Assembly: GCA_023381695.1 (NCBI GenBank)
Contig: JAMCQP010000083.1
Location: 92,677-156,676, forward strand
Length of the DNA: 64,000 nt
Source: Bacillota bacterium
GTDB lineage: Bacteria > Bacillota > UBA5301 > JAMCQP01
Direction: 5' to 3'
In this document: positions 54,118 through 63,144 of the stretch, one piece after another
Layout of the letters: every line of letters begins with the position of its first letter
How positions within the stretch are numbered: the stretch's first letter is position 1
Program-made: the position numbers and the translations under genes
The notes under the pieces: model-generated
Database searches by the model: none
The model's input: only the letters and a program-made list of their open reading frames with translations
What the model was told of the DNA's origin: nothing

Positions 54118-55383
54118 ATGTGCGGAACACACCCGGTTTGGAAAAAGCTTATGTTGATGGGCATCATGTGGATGTTGATGCAGCTGCTTTCTCTTGTCCC
54201 GGCCCAAGCTAAAACCATCCAGTTTTGGACGATGAATACGCAACCCCAACAGATAGAGGCGTTCAAGCAGTTACTGGCACAGTTTGAACAGCAGAACCCC
54301 GATATTAAGGTTGAGGTACAACAGGTGCCCTGGAACGGGTACAAGGAAAAGTTTCTTACAGCATTCCAGGGCGGCAGTCCGCCTGATGTGTCCCAGATGG
54401 GTACAACCAAAATGGCTTTCTTCGCTGGAATCGGAGCGTTATTGCCGTTGGATGACCTGGTACATGGTAGTGGACTTAGGGACAAAATGTTTACCAACAC
54501 GTGGGATGCCTGTACTTACGATAAGAGAGTTTATGGAGTTCCCTGGATAGTGGATACCAGAATAGTTGTTTATCGCAAGGACTGGTTCCAGGAACTGGGA
54601 TTACCGTTGCCGACCGACGGGTGGACGTGGGATGATTTTCTTCGGGCGGCACAAAAGATAAATGGCAATGGGCGTTTCGGGTTTGCCGGCCCCATGTCTC
54701 TGGATAACCGGGTCTTGCACAATTTTAGCATGCTGTTAGGGCAAAACGGCGGTCACTTTCTCGATAAGACCGGGAAGAAAGCCATCTTTAACAGTCCCGC
54801 CGGTATAGAGGCGCTGGAGTTTTATACAGGGCTTCTTACGAAGCACCATGTCGCGCCTCCTGGGGTCATCAATTACTCGCGTACCGATGAAATCAAATTG
54901 TTTGCGGCCGGGAAGGTCGGAATGTCGTGGCAGTCGCCTAACGACATCATGAGTATCATCGTTCAGGCCCCGGATCTCAAAGATAAACTGGGCTTCGTGG
55001 TCACGCCCATGAAGAAGCAGAAGGCGGGATTCCTGGGCGGTAGTGACCTCGTTATTTGGAAAAGTCCTCATACTGACGTCGAGGCGGCGGCGAAACTCAT
55101 CGCCTTCCTGGCATCCCATGAAGGTCAAACAAAGTATTGCAGCGAGGCACAATTTCTGCCGGCACGAAAAGACGCTTATGACGACCCGCTCTTCAGCAGC
55201 GATATCTACAGGGTTTGTACCCAGGAACTCCAATATGCCCGGGATTTCCCCAATATCATACAATGGTCGCAAATCGAGGATCTGATCAAAGTGGCCGTCA
55301 ACAAGACAGCTGCACGCATCACAAGTGCCAAGCAGGCTCTGGACGAGGCTGTGAGATCAGCTGATGAAGCCCTTCAACGGTAG
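54118..55383 (+). CDS. Sugar ABC solute-binding protein (family 1), third system
   Basis: 421 aa. Signal LMLMGIMWMLMQLLSLVPAQA with type-I cleavage at AQA-K and no lipobox cysteine. SBP_bac_1 fold (KTIQFWTMNTQPQQIEAFKQ, GGSPPDVSQMGTT, KDWFQELGLPLPT). GTGAGGAGGGATAG precedes ATG 54118. First gene after the 53834 promoter; ligand unknown. Confidence 0.92.
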   Translation: MCGTHPVWKKLMLMGIMWMLMQLLSLVPAQAKTIQFWTMNTQPQQIEAFKQLLAQFEQQNPDIKVEVQQVPWNGYKEKFLTAFQGGSPPDVSQMGTTKMAFFAGIGALLPLDDLVHGSGLRDKMFTNTWDACTYDKRVYGVPWIVDTRIVVYRKDWFQELGLPLPTDGWTWDDFLRAAQKINGNGRFGFAGPMSLDNRVLHNFSMLLGQNGGHFLDKTGKKAIFNSPAGIEALEFYTGLLTKHHVAPPGVINYSRTDEIKLFAAGKVGMSWQSPNDIMSIIVQAPDLKDKLGFVVTPMKKQKAGFLGGSDLVIWKSPHTDVEAAAKLIAFLASHEGQTKYCSEAQFLPARKDAYDDPLFSSDIYRVCTQELQYARDFPNIIQWSQIEDLIKVAVNKTAARITSAKQALDEAVRSADEALQR

Positions 55384-55470
55384 GAGTGAAACCAAAGTCC
55401 AGTGAGAAAGCAGGTACCCAAGCCCCAAGATCCCCCATGACGCTTCAGACGGCATAGGAGGTGCAGCTTT

Positions 55471-56415
55471 GTGGTTGGTCCACGAGCAAGTATAGGCAAT
55501 GATGGCATAGTGGCAGTACGCCGGGCCCAGATGTGGCATAAGCATCGCACTGCTTATTTGTTTGTGGCGCCCGCATTGATATGCATCTTCGGTATTGTCT
55601 ATTACCCTCTGCTCCGTGCCATTACGTTAAGCTTCTACGCGCCGGAGACCTATGGATCATTAAAACTGACTTTCGCCGGCATAAGCAACTATGTAAGGCT
55701 ATTTGGAAACGCGGACTTTCGCAGCAGCGTCGGAGTGTCTCTGATCTGGATCTTCGCTTCACTAGCCGGCGAGCTGACGCTGGGGCTGATTTATGCACTG
55801 GTCTTGAACAAGAGTTTTCGGGGGCGTGGCTTGATTCGAGGGCTGGTTCTTACAGCCTGGGTGATGCCGGACGTTGTTGGTGCTGTAGCGTGGCGATGGA
55901 TACTGGATGATCAGTTCGGACCATTGAATTCCATTCTCGAAAAGATGGGTTTTGCAGCGGCTGGCTTTCCCTGGCTCGGGGATCCCCGCACCGCGCTAAT
56001 GGCAGCCATTTTCGTCAATATCTGGAAAGGCTTTGGATTCGTCATGATAATTCTTCTGGCTTCATTGCAGGGAATCCGGAAAGAGCTGCACGAAGCAGCG
56101 GCGATAGATGGTGCGCGGAGCTGGCAGCAATTTCGTTATATTACCTTGCCACAGCTTAAACCGGCCATCTCGGTCAGCGTAATCTTGCGAGTGCTTCATT
56201 TTTTACAGCAGTTCGCGCTGCTGCAGGTACTCACTGGAGGAGGACCAGGACAAAAGACCACAACGCTGGCAATCCTGACCTACATGTACGGGTTCAAGTG
56301 GGGCGATTTGACAAGTGCCGCAACAGTCGGCGTTGTTATTTTGGCACTGTCTGCGCTGTTAATTGTCGGTTATCTAAGCACAGTCGGTCGAAGCGAGGTG
56401 GAGAACGGTTTATGA
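55471..56415 (+). CDS. Sugar ABC permease (UgpA/MalF type), third system
   Basis: 314 aa, six helices, EAA loop EAAAIDGARSWQQFRYITLP. GTG 55471 follows AGGAGGTG. It partners the permease at 56412 and the binding protein at 54118. The stop overlaps the next ATG by 4 bases. Confidence 0.93.
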   Translation: MVGPRASIGNDGIVAVRRAQMWHKHRTAYLFVAPALICIFGIVYYPLLRAITLSFYAPETYGSLKLTFAGISNYVRLFGNADFRSSVGVSLIWIFASLAGELTLGLIYALVLNKSFRGRGLIRGLVLTAWVMPDVVGAVAWRWILDDQFGPLNSILEKMGFAAAGFPWLGDPRTALMAAIFVNIWKGFGFVMIILLASLQGIRKELHEAAAIDGARSWQQFRYITLPQLKPAISVSVILRVLHFLQQFALLQVLTGGGPGQKTTTLAILTYMYGFKWGDLTSAATVGVVILALSALLIVGYLSTVGRSEVENGL

Positions 56416-57257
56416 ACCCAGGTTCTCGGAGAAAACGGATAAAGAAACACCTGCGGGGAATTGCATTCACAGGTCTGGTAGTCTTGTTGGTCGGGTTCGC
56501 CGTTTTTCCGCTGGTATCTGTAATCGCTATCTCGGTGACTCCGTCAAACGAAATTGCCATGACGTCGCTTCTTCCACGCCACATGTCGTTTGGGGCGTAC
56601 ACCGGGGTCTTATCCGGTTCGTTTGTACGCGCGGTCGTCAATACAATTGTCGTCTCCGCCATAGCGACGCTGGCTGGCGTGATAGTTGCATCGGTTGGTG
56701 GATATGCTTTCGCGCGCTTCACATTTCCGGGACGTAAGATCTTTTTGCTCGTTGCCTTGGTGGCGCGCATGATCCCGGCAATACTGATGATCCTGCCCCT
56801 CTATCTGATCATCAGGACGCTTGGTCTGCTCAACACCTATTATGGGCTGATCCTGGTATACGTGACCATTACGCTGCCTTTAGCCGTATGGCTGGTGACA
56901 AGCTTTTTCCGCGGCATCCCGAAGGAGATCGAGGAAGCGGCCATCATGGATGGATGTTCCGCGTGGGGAGTATTCACGAGGGTGATCGTGCCGTTGTCAT
57001 TGCCTGGCATCAGTGCCATCGCCCTATTCGTTTTTCTCGGGGCGTGGAACGATTTCCTCTTTGCCTTGACACTGACTACAACGGACAAAATGTACACCAT
57101 TCAAGTGGCCCTGAGCTTGTTTATCACGGAGGGGACCGTTAACTGGAATTATATGATGGCGGCGGCAGTCATCTCGACTCTCCCCGTGGCCGGTCTGTAC
57201 ATCGTGCTCCAGCGGTTTTTGATCCAGGGGCTGACTGCCGGGGCTGTTAAAGCATAA
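56412..57257 (+). CDS. Sugar ABC permease (UgpE/MalG type), third system
   Basis: 281 aa from ATG 56412. Six helices and the EAA loop EEAAIMDGCSAWGVFTRVIVP. The frame is open further upstream inside the previous gene, but the ATGA overlap and the lysine-rich N-terminus before helix 1 support this start. Confidence 0.93.
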   Translation: MNPGSRRKRIKKHLRGIAFTGLVVLLVGFAVFPLVSVIAISVTPSNEIAMTSLLPRHMSFGAYTGVLSGSFVRAVVNTIVVSAIATLAGVIVASVGGYAFARFTFPGRKIFLLVALVARMIPAILMILPLYLIIRTLGLLNTYYGLILVYVTITLPLAVWLVTSFFRGIPKEIEEAAIMDGCSAWGVFTRVIVPLSLPGISAIALFVFLGAWNDFLFALTLTTTDKMYTIQVALSLFITEGTVNWNYMMAAAVISTLPVAGLYIVLQRFLIQGLTAGAVKA

Positions 57258-57351
57258 CTGAAAGGAGGTATGCACTGGGCAGATTCATCGAAGGTGGGTT
57301 GAGATCACGGCAGATATGAAACGAGAGACATGGAATTATGAGGAGGCGCGA

Positions 57352-58653
57352 ATGATGACGAAGAGACTGGTTCGAATCCTGGGGGTGTTGGGGATAGTGG
57401 CGTTGGTTTGGTCCGGCCTGGCGGCGAGCGCATTCGCGGCGACGACGCTGAGCTTCTGGTTGAGGGGCAATGAACAGATGCTCAAGGCCTACCAGTATCT
57501 GGCGGACGAATACCAGAAGGTCAGCGGGGTGCGCGTGAAACCGGAGCTTTTTCCCGAGGTGGAAGATAAGCTTCTCACGGCCATGATTGGCCATCAGGGC
57601 CCCGACCTGTGGGTGGCCGGCGTCATTACCACGGGCAGGTGGGCCAAGTATGGCATGGCGGCGCCTGTTGATCGCAAGGTGGTGGATCCACGAGGCCCGC
57701 TGATGGATCGCGCCTGGAGTTTCGTCCAGGGCGCCGACGGCAAGTACTATGGTGTTCCTTTCAATGTCCAGACCAATGCGCTGCACATCAGGACGGATTG
57801 GCTCAAGAAAGTGGGGAAGAAGGCTCCCGCCACGTGGGACGAATTGGTGGACGTGGCCAGGGCATTTACCTATGACGACCCGGACGGCAACGGTAAAAAC
57901 GACACCTACGGCTTGGTGATCCTGGGCGGCTCCACCAAGGGATACGGCTGGTGGTACTGGCAGGGTTTCTTGTGGGAAGCGGGCGGGAGCGTTCTCCAAA
58001 GCACGGGCAACGGCAAGTACAAGTGCGCCCTGGATTCGCCCGAAGCTCTGAAAGCTCTGCATTTCTACAGGGATCTGGGTTACAAGTACGGGGTGACGCA
58101 ACCCGGTTTTGCCACCGCGATCTCCCGCGACGGGTACAACGCCTTCAAGGATGGCATCGCCGGGATGATTATCCACGGGCCATATCAGTTCAAGATCTAT
58201 GACCCGGTTCTCGGTAACAAGTACACGACGGTCCCGGTGCCCAGAGGACCCGCCAATGCGGACGTCCTGGGGGAGGGTGAGGCCATCTATATCAGCTCCC
58301 AGACCAGCAAGAAGAAGCAAGCGTTGGACTTTGCGATCTGGCTTACGAGCAAGGACGCTCAACTCAAAGCGATGACCAACCAATACATCAACGTGGTGAG
58401 GTTGTCCGTCCGCAAGGACGTGAAGACGGCGGATGTGGTCAAGGACCCGCGCTTTGAACCGTTCGTGGAAGCTTTTGCAACCAGTGCGCGAGCTCCTGAG
58501 GCGATCCCGGATTTTTATGCGGTGCGCCTGATTGTGGGAGACATGATCCAGGAGGCGCTCGCGAGCCCCGGCGCGGACCTGGGGGCAATCGTCAAGAAGT
58601 ACAGCGCAAAGGTCAACGACGAACTCAAGAAACAAGGGGTATACGGTGACTGA
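57352..58653 (+). CDS. Sugar ABC solute-binding protein (family 1), fourth system
   Basis: 433 aa from ATG 57352 (or 57355) after GAGGAGG. Signal ILGVLGIVALVWSGLAASAFA, no lipobox. SBP_bac_1 fold with TLSFWLRGNEQMLKAYQYLA, a calcium-loop-like DDPDGNGKNDTYG and SSQTSKKKQALDFAIWLTS. Its permeases are encoded downstream beyond the lyase-like gene at 58680, an unusual arrangement suggesting the lyase product is the ligand. Confidence 0.92.
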   Translation: MMTKRLVRILGVLGIVALVWSGLAASAFAATTLSFWLRGNEQMLKAYQYLADEYQKVSGVRVKPELFPEVEDKLLTAMIGHQGPDLWVAGVITTGRWAKYGMAAPVDRKVVDPRGPLMDRAWSFVQGADGKYYGVPFNVQTNALHIRTDWLKKVGKKAPATWDELVDVARAFTYDDPDGNGKNDTYGLVILGGSTKGYGWWYWQGFLWEAGGSVLQSTGNGKYKCALDSPEALKALHFYRDLGYKYGVTQPGFATAISRDGYNAFKDGIAGMIIHGPYQFKIYDPVLGNKYTTVPVPRGPANADVLGEGEAIYISSQTSKKKQALDFAIWLTSKDAQLKAMTNQYINVVRLSVRKDVKTADVVKDPRFEPFVEAFATSARAPEAIPDFYAVRLIVGDMIQEALASPGADLGAIVKKYSAKVNDELKKQGVYGD

Positions 58654-58679
58654 ACAACGAGGAAAGGGAGGGAGCATAA

Positions 58680-60140
58680 GTGCGACGCGCGACGAGGAAG
58701 AAGTCGTATAAAACGGTCTGCTGGCTCTGGTTATCGGTGGCCATGTGTTTGATGATCTCCGGTCCGAGCCTGGCGGGGAAACCCGTGGACCCACTGCCGG
58801 CGCCGGCTCTGGTGGCGCACATTGACCTGTCGTCCTACTCTCCGAAGTTTTACAGGCCAAACGTGCAGATCGGTGACCTGAACAACGACGGGATCAGGGA
58901 CTTCCTGATCTACAGCAACTCAAAGCTCATGAGAGCGTTTGCTTACGATGGGAAAAACAGCCTGACCCTTCTTTGGGAGCACAGCTTCCCGAATCTGCCC
59001 GATCCGCCGATCAAGTATCACTACAAGTATACGATTTGGGACATGGACAACGATGGGCGAAACGAGGTAATCGGACCTTTCGCCTCTTCCTCCGGTTACG
59101 TGGAGATCCGCATTCTGGATGGCGAAACAGGAGCGGTCGAGAAGTCCATGCAAACTACGATTCCCAATCCGACCAGCAGCGACGATATCTACGAATGGCG
59201 GCTGTATGCGACGGTTGCCAATTTTCGCGGCCTGCCCACGCCCCAGGATGTGGTGTTTCTGACGGAAAATGACTCATACGGCGAGATCTATGCGTACGAT
59301 AACAACCTCAACCTTTTGTGGGACACCACGGGCGACACGCACCAGTACATATACGCCCACTTTCCATGGGCGTACGATATTGACGCGGATGGAAAGGACG
59401 AGCTGATCGGCACCTGGGTGTTCGATCACGATGGAACAAAGCTCTGGAAGGCTACCCACCCGAGCCTTGACGGCTACTTCTACAACCATATCGACAGGGC
59501 CTTTGCCGGTGACGTTGACCCTTCACACCCGGGGCTGGAGATCCTGTTGAGCCACGAGAATTATCATTACCGCATGTTTGATCCCGTGGGCAATCTGCTG
59601 CGAGAGGAAGCCGGCGGAGGGGACTCCAAGATCGTGGGCGTTGGGGCCATCGACCAGTCCACCGCTGGCTTTGAAAGCATCATATGGGACAACGCGTTTC
59701 ATGGCAAGGTCAAACTCTACAGCGCCACCGGCGTCGTGCTGGCAACGTTGCCGCGCATTCTTGACGGGTACACGGTGGATTGGGACGGGGATCGGCAGAA
59801 GAGAGACGACTTTTTCTGCCCGGACGATTTTGGGATGCTCTATAATCCGTACACGGCCGAGGCCGTATATATGAAAAACTACTACGACCTGGACCGGTAT
59901 ACCCCAGCCGATGTCACCGCGCAGAAGATCTTCGCGCATATGACGGATGTCTGGGGAGACTTCCGGGAAGACGTGGTAATTGTGGACGAAGACGAATTGT
60001 TGATCTATGCCAACACTGCTTCCACCAGTTACCAGCATCCTTCCCCGTGGACCATCCCCGCCTACAGGTTGCGCGTGGCGAATACCGAGGATGACATTCA
60101 CCCGGAACGAACCTTCTTTGACTGGCAGGCGCAGTTGTAG
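58680..60140 (+). CDS. Secreted beta-propeller protein, rhamnogalacturonan lyase (PL11)-like
   Basis: 486 aa with a signal peptide (CWLWLSVAMCLMISGPSLAG). Repeated Asp-rich blade motifs: GDLNNDGIRD, WDMDNDGRNEV, DIDADGKDEL, DWDGDRQKRDD, DVWGDFREDVVI. The last, followed by LLIYANT, resembles the GDWREE...LRIYT element of PL11 rhamnogalacturonan lyases as I know it. It is shorter than typical PL11 (about 600 aa), so it could be a non-catalytic calcium-binding propeller. GTG 58680 follows GGAAAGGGAGGGAG. Confidence 0.55.
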   Translation: MRRATRKKSYKTVCWLWLSVAMCLMISGPSLAGKPVDPLPAPALVAHIDLSSYSPKFYRPNVQIGDLNNDGIRDFLIYSNSKLMRAFAYDGKNSLTLLWEHSFPNLPDPPIKYHYKYTIWDMDNDGRNEVIGPFASSSGYVEIRILDGETGAVEKSMQTTIPNPTSSDDIYEWRLYATVANFRGLPTPQDVVFLTENDSYGEIYAYDNNLNLLWDTTGDTHQYIYAHFPWAYDIDADGKDELIGTWVFDHDGTKLWKATHPSLDGYFYNHIDRAFAGDVDPSHPGLEILLSHENYHYRMFDPVGNLLREEAGGGDSKIVGVGAIDQSTAGFESIIWDNAFHGKVKLYSATGVVLATLPRILDGYTVDWDGDRQKRDDFFCPDDFGMLYNPYTAEAVYMKNYYDLDRYTPADVTAQKIFAHMTDVWGDFREDVVIVDEDELLIYANTASTSYQHPSPWTIPAYRLRVANTEDDIHPERTFFDWQAQL

Positions 60141-60166
60141 GCCAACGAGTTTCAGAATGTCGGATA

Positions 60167-60193
60167 TTCGGGAGAGGCCTGGCCTCTCCCGAA
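60167..60193 (+). other. Perfect 27-nt palindromic hairpin between lyase-like gene and permease
   Basis: TTCGGGAGAGGCC (60167-60179) and GGCCTCTCCCGAA (60181-60193) are exact complements around one central T. No T-run follows. It lies 27 bases after the lyase-like stop and 20 before the permease start; an mRNA-stabilising or processing hairpin is likely, a protein-binding site possible. Confidence 0.7.
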
Positions 60194-60212
60194 CCAGCTA
60201 GGGGTGGGCGTG

Positions 60213-61148
60213 ATGACAAGATCCTTCCTGGGGCCGAAGAAGATGACCAGAACCTTCCCGGGCACGAAGAAATGGAAGCGCAGCCTCCATCGAATCGCCC
60301 TGGCATATGCGTTCTCTCTGCCGGCGATCTTGCTCTTTGCCGTGTTCAAGTTTTACCCGATTATCCTTGCGTTTGTGATGAGCTTGCAACGCTTTGTACC
60401 GCTGGGAGCCAGGCCATTTGTGGGGCTTGCGAACTATGGGGCCGTGATGCATGACGATTTGTTCTGGATCTCCCTGCAGAACACTTCGATTTACGTGGTG
60501 TTTGTGGTGGGCGCCGGCACCATGCTCTCTCTTGCCCTGGCTTACCTGGTCAATCAAAGGATTCGCGGGATCAAGGCGTTTCGGACTATTTATTTTTTGC
60601 CGGTGGTTACCTCGCTGGTTGTGATTTCGATCGTGTGGAAGTACCTTTATTATCCCTCGCCCAGGGGACTCTTCAACCAGGTGCTTGGGCTGGTGGGAAT
60701 TCCGGCCCAGACGTGGCTCTCGGATCCCAAACTTGCGCTTGGCGCCATTATCGTGATGGCGATCTGGGCCAGAGTCGGCTACGACATGGTGATCTATCTG
60801 GCGGCGCTCCAGGGGCTTGAAAAAGAGATCCTGGAAGCTGCCTCCATCGACGGGGCAACCTGGTGGCAGAGATTCTGGCACATAGAATTTCCATCGATAC
60901 GCTTTGCGGTCTTCATCGTGACGATTCTGGGAGTGATGCGCGCGTACCGGGTGTTTACGCCCATCCTGGTGATGACCAACGGCGACCCCAACCACGGAAC
61001 TGAAGTTCTGGCCACGTACATCTACCGGGCAGGGTTCATGAACTACCAGATGGACTATGCGGCCGCGATGTCCTTTATTCTGTTCCTGGTCATTCTCATC
61101 CTCACGGTATTTCAGCTTGACGTCGAACGCCGGGTGGAAAGGGGGTAG
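60213..61148 (+). CDS. Sugar ABC permease (UgpA/MalF type), fourth system
   Basis: 311 aa from ATG 60213 with AGGGGTGG about 6 bases upstream; GTG 60204 is in frame too. Six helices, EAA loop EAASIDGATWWQRFWHIEFP. The N-terminus is a tandem duplication: MTRSFLGPKK followed by MTRTFPGTKK (60213-60242 and 60243-60272), so a second possible start lies ten codons in. Confidence 0.92.
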   Translation: MTRSFLGPKKMTRTFPGTKKWKRSLHRIALAYAFSLPAILLFAVFKFYPIILAFVMSLQRFVPLGARPFVGLANYGAVMHDDLFWISLQNTSIYVVFVVGAGTMLSLALAYLVNQRIRGIKAFRTIYFLPVVTSLVVISIVWKYLYYPSPRGLFNQVLGLVGIPAQTWLSDPKLALGAIIVMAIWARVGYDMVIYLAALQGLEKEILEAASIDGATWWQRFWHIEFPSIRFAVFIVTILGVMRAYRVFTPILVMTNGDPNHGTEVLATYIYRAGFMNYQMDYAAAMSFILFLVILILTVFQLDVERRVERG

Positions 61149-61152
61149 GAAC

Positions 61153-62010
61153 GTGGTTGCGAAACTGAAGGAAGCGAAGCGGGTCAAGGCGGCCCTGATG
61201 TTTCTGGGATTGGCCGTGATTGCCGTGGTGATGCTTCTTCCGTTCTATTGGATGGTGCTGGTGTCGTTCAAGCAGGAGAGTGGCATATCCACCACGCGTC
61301 TGGTGCTCTTTGATTTTCGCCATCTCAGCCTGGAAAACTACCGGTACGCGCTCAAATACTTCGGCATCGGATTGTACTTCAAAAACAGCGTGGTGATCAC
61401 CGTAATCGGAATGTTCCTCCAGGTGGCGGTTTCCGCGCTGGCGGCTTATCCGCTGGCACGCATGAAATTTCCCGGCAAGCGGGTGCTGATCGCGGCCTTT
61501 CTTGCCACCATGATGATTACTGACGAGATGATTGCCATCCCGCTATATCTGGTGGTTACGAATATTCCTTTCCTGCACCTCAATCTGGCCAACACCTATG
61601 CGGGGATCATCCTGCCCGCCGTTCCCTGGGGGTTCCTGATCTTCATGCTGACGCGCTTCTTCGCGGAAATACCGAAGGAGATCGAGGAAGCGGCGGTAAT
61701 CGACGGATGTTCCGCCCTGGGAGTCTTCGGGCGGATCATTTTACCGCTATCCAAACCCGCGCTCGGGTCGGTGCTGGTGTTTTCGTTCCTGAATTTCTGG
61801 GATCAGTTTCTGATCCCGCTGATCATCGTGAACACCCGGGAGCTCATGCCGTTGACTTTGGGCCTACGCATCATGCTTTCCGCGGAGCAGACGTTTTACG
61901 GGAACTTCATGGCGGCCACGGTGATTGCCACGCTGCCGGCGGTGATCATCTTCCTCTACGCGCAGCGTTACTTCATCGCGGGAATTGCGGCGGGTGCACT
62001 CAAGGGATGA
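61153..62010 (+). CDS. Sugar ABC permease (UgpE/MalG type), fourth system
   Basis: 285 aa from GTG 61153 after GGGGGTAGGA. Six helices, EAA loop EEAAVIDGCSALGVFGRIILP. The frame extends upstream into the previous gene but without a site. Its stop lies in the first of three tandem ACTCAAGG(G)ATGA repeats. Confidence 0.93.
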   Translation: MVAKLKEAKRVKAALMFLGLAVIAVVMLLPFYWMVLVSFKQESGISTTRLVLFDFRHLSLENYRYALKYFGIGLYFKNSVVITVIGMFLQVAVSALAAYPLARMKFPGKRVLIAAFLATMMITDEMIAIPLYLVVTNIPFLHLNLANTYAGIILPAVPWGFLIFMLTRFFAEIPKEIEEAAVIDGCSALGVFGRIILPLSKPALGSVLVFSFLNFWDQFLIPLIIVNTRELMPLTLGLRIMLSAEQTFYGNFMAATVIATLPAVIIFLYAQRYFIAGIAAGALKG

Positions 62011-62037
62011 TACTCAAGGATGACACTCAAGGGATGA
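61998..62037 (+). repeat. Triplicated ACTCAAGG(G)ATGA repeat at a gene junction
   Basis: ACTCAAGGGATGA (61998-62010), ACTCAAGGATGA (62012-62023) and ACTCAAGGGATGA (62025-62037) stand in tandem, separated by single bases. Each copy carries the TGA that ends the permease in the first copy and a potential AAGG-ATG. Replication slippage is the likely origin. Confidence 0.85.
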
Positions 62038-62053
62038 AAAAGGAAGGATATCG

Positions 62054-63106
62054 ATGAAAGATGGAGACGTGGTAAGGGTAGCTCTGATCGGCTGCAAGGG
62101 ATATTCCCAAAAGTTCAATCTCCCGGCGTATCAGTACATGAAGAATGCCCGTCTGGTCGCCGTGGCGGATATCGACGAACAGGCGGCGGCGCGGGCGGCG
62201 GCTGAATACAAAATTCCCAGCGCATCGGGCGATCCCTTCTCCGTGCTTAAAGATGATGACGTGGATGCGGTGGAGATTGCCACGCCCAATTTCACCCATG
62301 TGGAACTGGCGGTGGCCGCGGCGAACGCCGGTAAGCACATCCTTGTCCAAAAGCCCATGGCAACCAGCGTTCAGGAGTGCAACACCATGATTGAGGCGGC
62401 TGATCGGGCGGGCGTGATGCTGTCGGTTTTCATGATGTTCCGGGGGAATCATTTGATGCACGACATCCAAACACTGCTTCAGTCCGGCGTTCTGGGGCGC
62501 ATCTCCTCCATCCGCGCGCGGATGGCTCACGGCGGGGGGGCTCTCGCTTCCCCGGGCTCATGGCGAAGATCCCGGCGGCTCACCGGCGGCGGATGCCTGG
62601 CGCTGCTGGGAGTTCACTGGATCAACCTTTTCCGGTGGTATCTCGGCGAAATAGCCAGGGTGAAGGCGTTCTCCAAGACGCTCTACTGCGACATGGAGGG
62701 GGATGACGTCACCGGCGCGCTCCTGGAGTTTAAGAGCGGCCAGATCGGGATGCTCGAAACCGCCTATTGCGTGCAGCCAGGTGGAGACATGCTGGAAATC
62801 TACGGGGACCAGGGCGAACTTCACTATCATAAGTCCCAAGGTGTTCATATCTGGGCCAAACGGCCTTTTGACGGAAAGATCATCAAGTATCTGACGCCAG
62901 GCGAGCATTATCACCTGGCGCCGCCGGTGGATGCGCCTGGCATGGTGCACGGAATGTACTACACGTTCCATGAGGAATTCTACCAGGCCATATTGGAGGG
63001 CAAGATTTCATCGCTCGGAGGACGCGACGGCAGGGTGGATGTCGCGGTGCTTGAAGCGATTTACAGGGCGGCCGGCTCCGGTGGAACGGAAACGGTGCTG
63101 CCTTGA
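62054..63106 (+). CDS. Gfo/Idh/MocA family oxidoreductase
   Basis: 350 aa. N-terminal Rossmann domain (VRVALIGCKGYSQKFNLPAY, VAVADIDEQAA), the catalytic-lysine motif as VQKPMA and a C-terminal alpha/beta domain with the conserved His in LLGVHWINLFRW. AAGGAAGG precedes ATG 62054. Such enzymes oxidise or reduce sugars, inositols or uronates with NAD(P). Its place between sugar permeases and a deoxy-keto-sugar kinase suggests a role in converting the imported sugar acid. Confidence 0.88.
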   Translation: MKDGDVVRVALIGCKGYSQKFNLPAYQYMKNARLVAVADIDEQAAARAAAEYKIPSASGDPFSVLKDDDVDAVEIATPNFTHVELAVAAANAGKHILVQKPMATSVQECNTMIEAADRAGVMLSVFMMFRGNHLMHDIQTLLQSGVLGRISSIRARMAHGGGALASPGSWRRSRRLTGGGCLALLGVHWINLFRWYLGEIARVKAFSKTLYCDMEGDDVTGALLEFKSGQIGMLETAYCVQPGGDMLEIYGDQGELHYHKSQGVHIWAKRPFDGKIIKYLTPGEHYHLAPPVDAPGMVHGMYYTFHEEFYQAILEGKISSLGGRDGRVDVAVLEAIYRAAGSGGTETVLP

Positions 63107-63144
63107 GCACGGTGTTGCAGGGGGCGTAAACCATTATTACATCT

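Noticed and set aside
57257..57330. Ten-codon ORF after AAAGGAGGT near 57265
   Set aside because: The site abuts the ATG with no spacing, and the peptide has no supporting feature.
57247..58860. 537-codon minus-strand open frame opposite the fourth binding protein
   Set aside because: No domain, no start signal, and it lies antisense to a clear SBP_bac_1 gene.
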